DNA of 64,000 nucleotides, from NCBI GenBank assembly GCA_014529385.2, contig CM043954.1:94569247-94633246 (forward strand), in the 5' to 3' direction. A program made the position numbers and the translations under genes. The stretch is from Adiantum capillus-veneris (Eukaryota > Streptophyta > Polypodiopsida > Polypodiales > Pteridaceae). Positions 34,717 through 46,680 of the stretch are shown here, piece by piece. The notes under the pieces were generated by a model. The model was not told the origin of the DNA, searched no databases, and saw nothing but the letters and a program-made list of their open reading frames with translations. Every line of letters starts with the position of its first letter. Within the stretch, counting starts at the first letter, position 1.

Positions 34717-36894
34717 TCATCCCAAGAAGGCAATAACTGTTAGGAATTGAATTGCTCCTTTGCAAGGAGCTGATGGAAAGTGATGCAATGCACCACAACA
34801 ATGGTAGCTCAGATTATCTCCCATGGCGTGAAAGGCACATTGCAATTTTGTGAAGTTAGTGAAATCCACAAATGCACGAAAGACAAATCCAGGATCTGTT
34901 GACCCTCCAGCAATAGCCAAGATCCCATCCAAAGCATTGTTAAATGTCTCCTCACTCCACTTCAAATTGCCTCCAATGTTTTTTTTCATATCTAAAACAC
35001 ATAAGCCAATAGGCACTTTATTATTGAAGTGGCGCATCAAGTACAGATTGCCTTCCATTTGTAGGCTCACCACATAGATTGACCATGGCAAATCTCTAGG
35101 CTCAATTTTCTCCTTTTGCAGGTGAATTGCCCATTGCATGTATTTTATTGCTCCATCTGGAAAAGCCATTTTCTTTGTTCCACGCTTCAAACTAGATCTG
35201 AGCCATTCCTCGCATAGCATTAAAAGTGTTTTATAAACAACATCATTGATGTTATACATTTTGACCACCTCCTCCCAGTCTTTACATGGTGAAGACTCAT
35301 TGAAATTGTTGAAGCCTTCAAGAAGTGCATTTTGAATCGATTTGTCTTGCTTCAACTGCTTGATTCGATCATACATGTCAGCTGCATCACCATCCTTTGC
35401 ACTCTTTGACAATAAAATCTTCTCATCTCTAATCTCTTCTTTAATAGTCTTTACCTCTGATTCCTCAAGGCCACAAAGGTATCTAAATACAGTTGTTGGG
35501 GGTTTCTTATTCTCCTCTTCTAGCCTTTCAATGATTTCTATCCAGCAATCATAAATTAAATCAGAGCACGTGACCATGTGTGCCTATTTAGCAATCCAAC
35601 TTGCTGCTGCACTCATTCTTGCCAATCAAAGAAAAGCCTAAAAATGTATAGAGAAATAATTAAACTATTGAGCAAGATTTGTTAATTAAAAACTATCAAA
35701 AAGACAAAGAAAATAACTTACATCCCATCCGGCACGAGATGCATGTCCCTCTGCAACTCCACTTGCTGCCTTTGGTGGTCGTCCTGAGAAGATCCATTGA
35801 ATCCGTAAATGTCTCAATATTTGGTTGTAAGGTTGCTTCACATACAATGCCTGAGCCTCCTCATTTGCAATGGTAGATATAGCAGTTGCAACAAATGGAG
35901 GAGCATTCACAACAATGCGAGCCTTTCTAAATTTATACACGCTAGTCAGTCTTTCAAATATCTCTTTGTTGTTTTGTTCATTGTGAAGGAAAAATTTTAA
36001 AGCATAGATTGAATGCTGCCCATCAAGAATCCAATAATGATAATCTTTAATTTTTTGCTCTTCTACCTCTTCTACTGCCAAAGGAGTTCCCTTCTTTGAC
36101 TTTGCATTTCGAACAGGCATCAAATATGCACATGCTGCAGGCTTGGTCGTACTCCGTGAAAATCCAAATAACACACTTTCAGCGTGTTTTTTATCCATAA
36201 TATGTGCATTATAGTGATCAGGAGCAAGCCAACAATTTTGAATAGGAATATCAAATTCCCTATATTGGAAAGGAAAATAGTTTATGTACTTATTCATTCC
36301 ACCTGTATCTTTTTCTTCTCCTTTCATGGCCTCGGCTTCTAAAAAATCTGGATCCACAATTCTCATCTTTGACATTGAACCCTCTATTGATGAGGATGCC
36401 AAAGATTCCTTGTCTACATCCAAAATGGAACTAGTTCGCTTAGCTGCTACTTTCTGCACTTTTGCTTGCTTCTTTGTGGATGGTGGTCGTGAATCTTTCA
36501 CCTTTTTTCGTTGTAGTGTGGCAATGATGGAGCTTTGAAGTTGATCTAATGTGATATTTGGATTCCATCCTTGAGAAAACATTGTCTCTTCTTTGTTTCT
36601 AGACATGCGCTCCAATGCATATGCTCCTGGAGATAGTTGAAATTCTAGATTCATTGGAACCAGAATGTCAATGCATTCCACCTCCGAATGACTATCATCT
36701 ACAGAGACAGATGCTTCCACAACTTGTCCAACATCTTCAAACAATCTGTCATTCTCCTTTTTGGAAATAAATAGATGCACCTTATGAAATTGTGCATCCT
36801 CTATACCATGTATGTCCAAATACCATTTCCTAAGATCATTGCAAGTATAGTCAACTAAGACAGCAACCCTTTCAACCTGTTTTTTTGGAGCCAT
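34717..36894 (-). CDS. Two-exon gene of unknown function with a DGQH motif
   Basis: Exon 1 starts with ATG at 36,894, five bases after an acceptor-like TTTTGTTTCAG, and is open to 35,722. A clear donor (GTAAGT at 35,721) and an acceptor (TAG at 35,584) define a 138-nt intron. Joining them keeps frame, and exon 2 runs from 35,583 to a TGA at 34,717, giving about 680 residues. Residues ~129-152 are lysine/arginine-rich, possibly a nuclear signal. Around residues 288-300 is YWILDGQHSIYALK, resembling the DGQH(R) or DGxHR signature of ParB/DGQHR-type domains. Exon 2 has charged helical sequence (EEENKKPPTT; ESEVKTIKEEIRDEKIL) and a C-terminal part with cysteine/histidine pairs (SYHCCGALHHF). No enzyme class is certain. 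It lies between satellite blocks on the same strand as the SET and phosphatase-like fragments. It is the best-preserved gene in the window. Confidence 0.6.
35584..35721 (-). other. Predicted intron of the DGQH-motif gene
   Basis: The 138-nt segment starts GTAAGT and ends with a TAG acceptor. Its removal joins two long open frames in register. Unspliced, exon 1 would run into a stop at 35,686. Confidence 0.6.
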
Positions 36895-36959
36895 CTTTCC
36901 TGAAACAAAAGAAAACCAAATGTTATTTTAACATATACTTTTTTGTAATGGATTAAGTT

Positions 36960-39900
36960 TTTGTGAATACAAGGTCCACCACTTGTTCAAGCTAAATATA
37001 AGCAAGTATACATAGTGATCTTTTAAGCTAGTAAACTAAAGGAAGAAAGAAAATAAGGTCCACCACTTGTCCAAGCTCAACTCTAGACAACGTGGAGAGA
37101 TTCGAGGTCTACTAATTGTCTAATATAGGCTAACTCTATTGAAACATAGAGAGAAGCAAAGGTCCACCACTTGTCCAATCTAGGGTCCATTGAAACATGG
37201 AGAGAAGGATGCTCCACCATTTGTCCAATATAGGCTCCATTGAAACATGAAGAGAAGCAGCAACCTATACGGCTATATCTTAAAGGTTATTCTTTCTTAC
37301 CACTTGGAGGGACCATGATAGGTTTTACATGGGGGTTTGGTTCCAAGGTCCGCCACTTGTCCAAGCAAACTCTATTGAAACATAGAAAGAAGCAAATGCC
37401 CACCACTTGTCTAAGATAGGCTCCATTGAAATATGGAGAGAAGGATGCTCCACCATTTGTCAAAGCTAACTCTATTGAAACATGGGGGGTTTATGTTCAA
37501 GGTCCACCACTTGCCCAAGCTATTATCGCTAGTAGCATGAGTGGTTTGGTCTCAAGATTCACCATATTTCCACTCTATGTCATTGTATTAAGAATATCTG
37601 GGTGTTAAGGTCCACCACTTGTCCAACCTATAAGGCTATATCTTAAAGAGTATTCTTTCTCACCACTTGGAATGACCATGATAGGTTTTACATGGGGGTT
37701 TGGTTCCAAGGTTCACCACTTGTCCAAGCTAAATCTATTGAAACATAGAGAGAAACAAAGGTCCACCACTTGTCCAAGCTAGGGTCCATTAAAACATGGA
37801 GAGAAGGATGCTCCACCATTTATCCAACATAGGATCCATTGAAACATGAAGAGAAGAAATCTGCATCATGTCTCCAAGATGCTAGGCTTCATTGAAATAC
37901 CTTAAACCCACGATACTTTGTACATGGGGGGTTTACATTCAAGGTCCACCACTTGTCCAACCTATTATCACTAGTAGCATGAGTGGTTTGGTCTCAAGGT
38001 TCACCACTTTTCCACTCTATGTAATTATATTGAGAAGATCTGGGTGTTAAGGTCCACCACTTGTCGAACCTATAAGGCTATATCTTAAAGGGTATTTTTT
38101 TTCACCACTTGGAATGACCATGATAGGTTTTACATGGGCGTTTGGTTCCAAGGTCCACAACTTGTCCAAGCTAAATCTATTGAAACATAGAGAGAAGCAA
38201 AGGTCCACCACTTGTCCAAGCTAGGGTCCATTGAAACATGGAGCGAAGGATGCTCCACCATTTATCCAAGATAGTCTCCATTGAAACATGAAGAGAAGCA
38301 ATCTGCACCATGTCTCCAAGATTCTAGGCGTCATTGAAATAGCTTAAACCCACGATATTTTTTACATGGGGGGTTTACATTCAAGGTCCACCACTTGTCC
38401 AACCTATTTTCGGTAGTAGCATGAGTGGTTTGGTCTTAAGGTTCACCACTTTTCCAGTCTATGTCATTATATTAAGAAGATCTGGGTGTTAAGGTCCACC
38501 ACTTGTCCAACCTATAAGGCTATATCTTTAAGGGTATTATTTCTCGCCACTTGGAGTGACCATGATAGGTTTTACATGGGGGTTTGGTTCCAAGGTCCAC
38601 CACTTGTCCAAGCTAACTCTATTGAAACTTAGAGAGAATCAAAGGTCCACCACTTGTCCAAAAAGCTAGGGTCCATTGAAACATAGAGAGAAGGATGTTC
38701 CACCATTTGTCAAAGATACGCTCCATTGAAACATGAAGAGAAGCAAGCTACACGGTGTCTCCAAGATGCTAGGCTCCATGCGGGGTTTACATTCAAGGTC
38801 CATCACTTGTCCAACCTATTATCTCTAGTAGCATGAGTGGTTTGGTCTCAACATTCACCACTTTTCCACTCTATATCATTATATTAAGAATAGCTGGGTG
38901 TTAAGGTCCACCACTTGTCCAACCTATAATGCTATATCTGAAACTTTATTCTTTCTCACCACTTGGAGTTACCATGATAGATTTTACATGGGGGTCTGGT
39001 TCCAAGGTCCACCACTTGTCCAAGCTAACTCTATTGAAACATAGAGAGAAGCAAAAGTCCACCACTTGTCCAAGCTAGGCTCCATTGAAACATGGAGAGA
39101 AGGATGCTCCACCATTTGTCCAAGATAGGCTCCATTGAAACATGAAGAGAAGCAAACTACAACATGTCTCCAAGATGCTATGCTCCATTGAAATGCCTTA
39201 AACCCATGATATTTCGTACATAGGGGGTATACATTCAAGGTCCACCACTTGTCCAACCTATTAACCTTAGTAGCGTGAGTGGTTTGGTCTCAACATTCAC
39301 CACTTTTCCACTCTATGTCATTATGTTAAGAAGATCTCAGTGTTATAGTCCACCAATTGTCCAACCTATAAGGCTATATCTTAAAGGTTATTCTTCCTCA
39401 CCACTTAGAGTGACCATGATAGGTTTTACATGGGGGTTTGATTCCAAGGTCCACCACTTGTCCAATCTAACTCTATTGAAACATAGAGAGAAGCAAAGGT
39501 CCACCATTTGTCCAAGCTATGCTCCATTGAAACATGGAGAGAAGGATGCTCCACCATTTGTCCAAGATAGGCTCCATTGAAACATGAAGAGAAGGAACAT
39601 GCACCATGTCTCCAAGATGCTAAGCTCCATTGAAATACCTTAAACCCATGATATTTCGTACATGGGGGGTTTTCATTCAAGGTCCACCAGTTGTCCAACC
39701 TATTAACCTTAGTAGCATGAGTGATTTGGTCTCAAGATTCACCACTTTTCCACTCTATGTCATTATATTAAGAAGATCTCGGTTTTAAGGTCGACTACTT
39801 GTCCAACATATAAGGCTATATCTTAAAGGGTATTCTTTTTCACCACTTGGAATGACCATGATATGTTTTACATGGGGGTTTGGTTCCAAGGTCCACCACT

Positions 39901-41875
39901 TGTCCAAGCTAAGTCTATGGAAACATAGAGAGAAGCAAAGGTTCACCACTTGTCCAAGCTAGGCTCCATTGAAACATGGAGAGAAGGATGATCCACCATT
40001 TGTCGAGGATAGGCTTCAGTCAAACATGAAAAGAAGCAAGGTGCACCATGTATCCAAGATTCTAGGATCCATTGAAATATCTTAAACCCAGGATATTTTT
40101 TACATGTGGGGTTTAAATTCAAGGTCAACCACATGACAAGCCATTATCCCTAGTAGCATGAGCGGTTTGGTCTCAAGATTCACCACTTTTCCACTCTATG
40201 TCATTATATTAAGAAGATCTGGGTGTTAAGGTGGACCACTTGTCCAACCTATAAGGGTATATCGTAAAGGGTATTCTTTCTCACCACTTGAAATGTCCAT
40301 GATATGTTTTACATGGGGGTTTAGTTCCAAGGTCCACCACTTGTCCAAGACAACTCTATTGAAACATAGACAGAAGCAAAGGTCCACCACTTGTCCAAGC
40401 TAGGCTCCATTAAAAAATGGAGAGAAGGATGCTCCACCATTTGTCAAAGCTAACTCAATTGAAACATGGGGGGTTTATATTCAAGGTCCACCACTTGTCC
40501 AAGCTATTATCCCTAGTAGCATGAGTGGTTTTGTCTCAAGATTTACCACTGTGTCACTCTATGTCATTATATTAAGAATATATGGGTGTTAAGGTCCACC
40601 ACTTGTCCAACCTATAAGGCTATATCTTAAAGGCTATTATTTCTCACCACTTGGAGTGACCATGATAGGTTTTACATGGGGGTTTTGTTCCAAGGTCCAC
40701 CACTTGTCCAAGCTAACTCTATTGAAACATAGATAGAAGCAAAGGTCCACCACTTGTCCAAGCTAGGCTCCATTGAAACATGGAGAGAAAGATGCTCCAC
40801 CATTTGTCCAAGATAAGCTCCATTGATACATGAAGAGAATCAAGATACACCGTGTGTCCAAGATGCTAGGCTCCATTGAAATACCTTAAATCCACGATAT
40901 TTTGTACATGGGGGTCTACATTCAAGGTCCACCACTTGTCCAACCTACTATCGCTAGTGGCATGAGTGGTTTGGTCTCAGGCTTCATCACTTTTCCACTC
41001 TATGTCATTATATTAAGAATATCTGGGTGTGAAGGTCAACCACTTGTCCAACCTGTAAGGATATATCTTAAACGTTATTCTTTCTTACCACTTGGAGTGA
41101 CCATGATAGGTTTTACATGGGGGTTTGGTTCCAAGGTCCACCACTTGTCCAAGCTAACTCTATTGAAAGACAGAGAGAAGAAAAGGTCCACCACTTGTCC
41201 AAGCTATGCTCCATTGAAACATGGAGAGAAGGATGCTCCACCATTTGTCCAAGATAGGCTCCATTGAAACATGAAGAGAAGCAAGCTGCACCATGTCTCC
41301 AAGATGCTAGGCTCCAACGAAATACCTTAAACCCATGATATTTCATAGATGGGGAGTTTACATTCAAGGTCCACCCTTTGCCAATCTATTATCGCTAGTA
41401 GCATGAGTGGTTTGGTCTCAAGATTCACCAAATTTCCACTCTATGTCATTAAATTAAGAATATCTGGGTGTTAAGGTCCACCACTTGTCCAACCTATAAG
41501 GCTATATCTTAAAGGTTATTGGTTCTTACCACTTAGACTGACCATGATAGGTTTTACATGGGAGTTTGGTTCCAAGGCCCACCACTTGTCCAATCTAACT
41601 CTATTGAAACATAGAAAGAAGCAAAGGTCCACCACTTGTCCAAGATAGGCTCCATTGAAACATGGAGAGAAGGATGCTCCACCATTTGTCAAAGCTAACT
41701 CTATTGAAACATGGGGGGTTTATGTTCAAGGTCCACCACTTGTCCAAGCTATTATCGCTAGTAGCATGAGTGGTTTGGTCTCAAGATTTACCATATTCCC
41801 ACTCTATGTCATTATATTAAGAATATATGGGTGTCAAGGTCCACCACTTGTCCAACGTATAAGGCTATATCTTAA
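36960..41875 (-). repeat. Satellite array R2, reverse orientation, about 442-bp unit
   Basis: A tandem array with a higher-order unit of about 442 bp. The landmark AGGCTATATCTTAAAG falls near 37,633, 38,074, 38,517 and 39,371 (with one shorter 412-bp step to ~38,929). Each full unit contains about six GGTCCACCACTTGTCCAA-type motifs. Shortened units near 360 bp recur (for example 37,270 to 37,633). It is the reverse complement of array L2. ORFs such as those with KWWTLN or FQWSLASWRHG are translated satellite. Confidence 0.95.
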
Positions 41876-43198
41876 CACTAGAATGGTAACCTAACAAGAC
41901 ATAAAAGTGTCCTTTCAGGGTTTTGGGAAAAAAATCAAAAACCATAGTAGATCCACTCATTTTGAAAAATCCATTCATGAGCTTATAGTTCAATAACTAC
42001 TACATATGGAAAAAATGAGAAACTTGTAATTTATTTCATCCTTTGGTCACTACAAGCCTCCAAAGTTGATGGACCAGTGCATTTTTCCCAAAACAGCAAT
42101 TTCTTACGGTTGATTGCATATAAATAAGAGTGACATGAGATAAAATGCCCTATTAACTTGAATGGGTTGGTGACCAAAACATATGGTTTCTTTTACCTCA
42201 CTAATGTTTTTTTGGGAAAAAAATAGGTACAAAAAAGTTGCATTTTTGCCATTCTACAGACCTATCATCAAAGTTTCTATAGTCATGCTCAATACAGATA
42301 CTATATACATGTTTTCTTAGCTCCCTTTGGGCCTTTGAATTCAAAAGGAGCCATGGATCATGTCAAAAGGATAATGGATCTCTTACAATTGGAACCTTGG
42401 GGGCAATGATAAAGTGCTAAATACAGCAAACATGAAAAAACTGGGTTTAGCATTATGACCTCTAGAAACCCGTAGAAACTACTCAATATCTAGCCAAGTT
42501 TGTAGTCTATGATTAGATATGGTTACTACCTACAAAATACACACAATTGGCCTAAGAATCTAGCAATATTGAGAAAGTTATACTTGCTACTCTAAAATGT
42601 ATCGTATTCTTCAGCAATCAAAAAACTCAACCATCATCATATACTATGCTATATAGCATATTAGGTCCCCCAAAACTCAAGGAAGATTAGATTTATGTTA
42701 TACATTACACGTACACAATCAAAATTGAATTTGGATATCAAAAAAGCCACCAAAAAAATCATAAAAGTGCTATTTTTGGCCAAAAAACAGGATTATGCAA
42801 TTCTTGTAAATTGGTCATAACTTTCAATTTTAACACTTAGCTCTCCCTACAAGCATCAAAACATGTTAATAACTATGAAGGCCTAACCTTTAGCCATCTA
42901 AACCTCACAAACATGAAATTTAGAGTGGTATAGTTGCCAAAAAATGAAAAAAAGCCAAAAACAGGACCCGTTTTTTCACACAGTTTAAGTTCAAAAATGT
43001 TGTGCAAGGGTAAGGTTAATGGTGAGATCGATACTAAAAAATATATTCTAAGTTTTTTTCAGATCATAAGGCTACTTTGTGGATATATAGAACCTCGAAA
43101 TTTATTTTCATACTCTTCAAATAATTCAAGCAAAATGGTCACTTAGCAGGACACAAAAGTGTCCAAGGACATAAAAGTGTCTTGTTACCATTCTAGTG
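41876..43198. mobile_element. piggyBac-like non-autonomous element, copy 2
   Basis: A 1,323-bp element with perfect 15-bp terminal inverted repeats CACTAGAATGGTAAC / GTTACCATTCTAGTG, flanked on both sides by TTAA (41,872-41,875 and 43,199-43,202). The surrounding satellite unit reads TATATCTTAAAGGTTATT when one TTAA and the element are removed, exactly as in neighbouring units. Target TTAA duplication with a CNCTAG terminus is the hallmark of piggyBac-type transposons. No transposase frame is present. Confidence 0.85.
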
Positions 43199-43202
43199 TT
43201 AA

Positions 43203-45320
43203 AGGTTATTCTTTCTCACCACTTGGAGTGACCATGATAGGTTTTACATGGGGGTTTGGTTCCAAGGTCCACCACTTGTTCAAGATAACTCCATTGAAAC
43301 ATAGAGAGACGCATAGGTCCACCACTTGTCCAAGCTAGGCTCCATTGAAACATGTAGAGAAGGATGCTCCACCATTTGTCCAAGATAAGCTACATTGAAA
43401 CATGAAGAGAAGCAAGCTGCACCGTGTATCCAAGATTCTAGGCTCCATTGAAATACCTTAAATCCACGTTATCCCTAGTAGCATGAGTGGTTTCAAGATT
43501 CACCACTTTTCCACTCTATGTCATTATATTAAGAATATCAGGGTGTTAAGGTCCACCACTTGTCCAACCTATGAGGATATATCTTAAAGGTTATTCTTTC
43601 TTACCACTTGGAGTGACCATGATAGGTTTTACATGGGGTTTTGGTTCCAAGGTCCACCACTTGTCCAAGCTAACTCTATTGAAACATAGAGAGAAGCAAA
43701 GGTCCACCACTTGTCCAGGCTAGGCTCCATTGAAACATGGAGAGAAGGATGCTCCACCATTTGTCGATGCTAACTTCATTGAAACATGGGGGGTTTATGT
43801 TCAAGGTCCACCACTTGTCCAACCTATTATCGCAAGTAGCATGAGTGGTTTTATCTAAAGATTTACCACTTTTTCACTGTATGTCATTATATTAAGAATA
43901 TATGGGTGTTAAGGTCCACCACTTGTCCAACCTATAAAGCTATATCTTAAAGGTTATTCTTTCTTACCACTTGGAGTGACCATGATAGGTTTACATGAGT
44001 TTTTGGTTCCAAGGTCCACCACTTGTCCAAGCTATGCTCCATTGAAACATCTAGAGACGGATGCTCCACCATTTTTCCAAGGTAGGCTCCATTGAAACAT
44101 GAAGAGAAGCAAGCTGCACCATGTCTCCAAGATGCTAGGCTCCAACTAAATACCTTAAACCCACGATATTTCGTAGATGGGGCGTTTACATTCAAGGTCC
44201 ACCACTTGTCCAAGCTATTATCCCTAGTAGCATGAGTGGTTTGGTCTCAAGATTCACCACATTTCCACTCTATGTCATTATATTAAGAATATCTGGGTGT
44301 TAAGGTCCACCACTTGTCCAACCTATAAGGCTATATCTTAAACGTTATTCTTTCTCACCACTTGGATTGACCATGATAGGTTTTACATGGGGGTTTGGTT
44401 CCAAGGTCCACCACTTGTCCAAGCTAAATCTATTGAAACATAAAGAGAAGCAAAGGGCCAGCACTTGTCCAAGCTAGGCTCCTTTGAAACATGGAGAGAA
44501 GGATGCTCCACCATTTTTCCAAGATAAGCTCCATTGAAACATGAACAGAAGCAAGATGCACTGTGTCTCCAAGATTCTAGGCTCCATTGAAATACCTTAA
44601 ATCGACGATATTTTGTACATGGGGGATTTACATTCAAGGTCCACCACTTGTCCAACCTATTATCGCTAGTGGCATGAGTGGTTTGGTCTCAAGATTCATC
44701 ACTTTTCCACTCGATGTAATTATATTAAGAATATCTGGGTCTTAAGTTCCACCACTTGTCCAACCTATAAGGCTATATCTTAATGGTTATTCTTTCTCAC
44801 CACTTCGAGTGACCCTGATAGTTTTTACATGGGGGTTTGGTTCCAAGGTCCACCACGTGTCCAAGCTAACTCTATTGAAACATAGAGAGAAGCAAAGGTC
44901 CACCACTTGTCCAAGCTAGGGTACATTGAAACATGGAGAGAAGGATGCTCCACTATTTGTCCAAGATAGGCTCCATTCAAACATGAAGAGAAGCAAGCTG
45001 CACCATGTCTCTAGGATGCTAGGTTCCATTGAAATACCTTAAGCCCACGATATTTCGTACATGGGGGGTTTACATTCAAAGTCCACCACTTGTCCAACCT
45101 ATTATCCTTAGTAGCATGAGTGGTTTGGTATCAAGATTCACCACTTTTACACTCTATGTCATTATATTAAGAAGGTTTGGTGTTAAGGTCCACCACTTGT
45201 CCAACCTATAAGGCTATATCTTAAATGATATTTTTTCTCACCACTTGGAATGTGCATGATATGGTTTACATGGGGTTTTGTTCCAAGGTCCACCACTTGT
45301 CCAAGCTAGATCTATTACAT
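43203..45320 (-). repeat. Satellite array R2, continuation
   Basis: The same ~442-bp unit array resumes immediately after the inserted element and continues with the same reverse orientation to about 45,320. The last unit is truncated, followed by two isolated motifs near 45,400 and 45,815. Confidence 0.95.
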
Positions 45321-46390
45321 ATATATTATACATACAATATTCAACTAGATTCCCTACCTATCATGTCCAGTAGCATGGATGCTCTGGCTTTAAGGTCCAC
45401 ACTTGTCCAACCTATACTCTCTTATGTAAGGGAGATCTCGCTAAAAATTCAAAACCTTCCTGCCTAAATTTAAAATTCAAAATCTTATCGCCTAAATATA
45501 CAATTTCCCTCCCAAATTTTAAATATAAAATATCTCGCCCAAATTTTTAAATTCAAACTTTTTTATAAAATTTAAATTTTACTGCTTAAATTTAAAATAT
45601 TCCACGCGAAATTGATTTTAAATTCAAGTTTACCACAAAAAGATATCATTATTCCACCTAAATTCAAATATGCAAACCTCAAATCATTATATTGTACATA
45701 AATTCAAAAAAAATCAAATTAACAAGACTAAATTGATATTAGTTTGCATAGATATGAATTTATCACACCTAAAATATGTCACCATGTTAGAGAGAGTGGT
45801 GAGAGAATTTGAACAAGGTCCACCACTTGTCCAACCTAGATACAAAGGAGGATTGAGTGTACAAGGTATTGTTTGGAGGTCCTTATAGTCCATTGGTCTC
45901 AAGGTCCACCACCTGTGGTAAGGGTCACCAAAAAGTGTATATATTCATCCAAACAAATACACGTATTTTTGGTCTACATGTCCTAGTTTCAACCATTTAT
46001 GTCCATTAGGTGTATCACTAAACAACACTACTTCTGTTGAGAAACAGAAGTTACAATCATATCTACAAATGGATTAGAGGAAAATCAGCTCAACATACAT
46101 CCAGAACTCGCTACAAGAATCGACTTTAACAGATCACGCAAGTAAGTCTTCCATTCAAGTTTACTAGTATTACAATGTGTTAGTTATCTGTGATATTTAT
46201 GTATGTATATATACTATGTGTGCATATCGTAATTAAGTGTAATTGTATATCTGCATTATGTATGAGTATTACAATGAAATAACACAAATATACATACATA
46301 CACATATATAACACAGACGCACACATACATGAGCATGTATTTTCAAGAGAGAGATAGCAAGATACAGAGATAGATAGATAGAGAGAGAGA
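45321..46390. other. AT-rich spacer, no recognisable gene
   Basis: 45,430-45,720 is a simple-looking AAATTTAAA-type stretch. Isolated reverse satellite motifs occur near 45,394, 45,815 and 45,899. No coding signal is seen. Confidence 0.5.
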
Positions 46391-46680
46391 GAGAGAAATA
46401 CATGTTTTCTAGAGAGATGAGAGAGAGAAAGATAGCAAATTTCACTGTGTTTATGTATGTGGAATAGAGGAAGACGATGTAGGGAATATGTCCACGTATT
46501 TTCAAGAGAGAGACAACAAGATAACAGATTTCACTGTGGTTATGTATGTGGAAGAGAGGAAGACGATGTGTGGGAATATGTGCATGTATTTTCAAGAGAG
46601 AGACAGCAAGATAACAGATTTCACTGTGGTTATGTATGTGGAAGAGAGGAAGACGATGTGTGGGAATATGTGTATGTGTG
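46391..46680 (+). repeat. 90-bp tandem repeat, about three copies
   Basis: A block beginning TATTTTCAAGAGAGAGAC recurs with 90-bp spacing (46,497 and 46,587). The linked TTCACTGTGG falls at 46,441, 46,530 and 46,620. Because the period is a multiple of three, the ORFs across it show a 30-residue repeat (TDFTVVMYVEERKTM). That does not show that it is translated. Confidence 0.85.

Noticed and set aside
41872-43202. CACTA transposon, because the ends read CACTAG
   Set aside because: The flank is a 4-bp TTAA duplication rather than a 3-bp one, and the empty satellite site restores exactly with TTAA, which fits piggyBac-type insertion better.
36960-45320. Possible CRISPR-like array of direct repeats
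   Set aside because: Motif spacing is irregular, spacers recur between units, the context is eukaryotic, and no cas-like gene is present.
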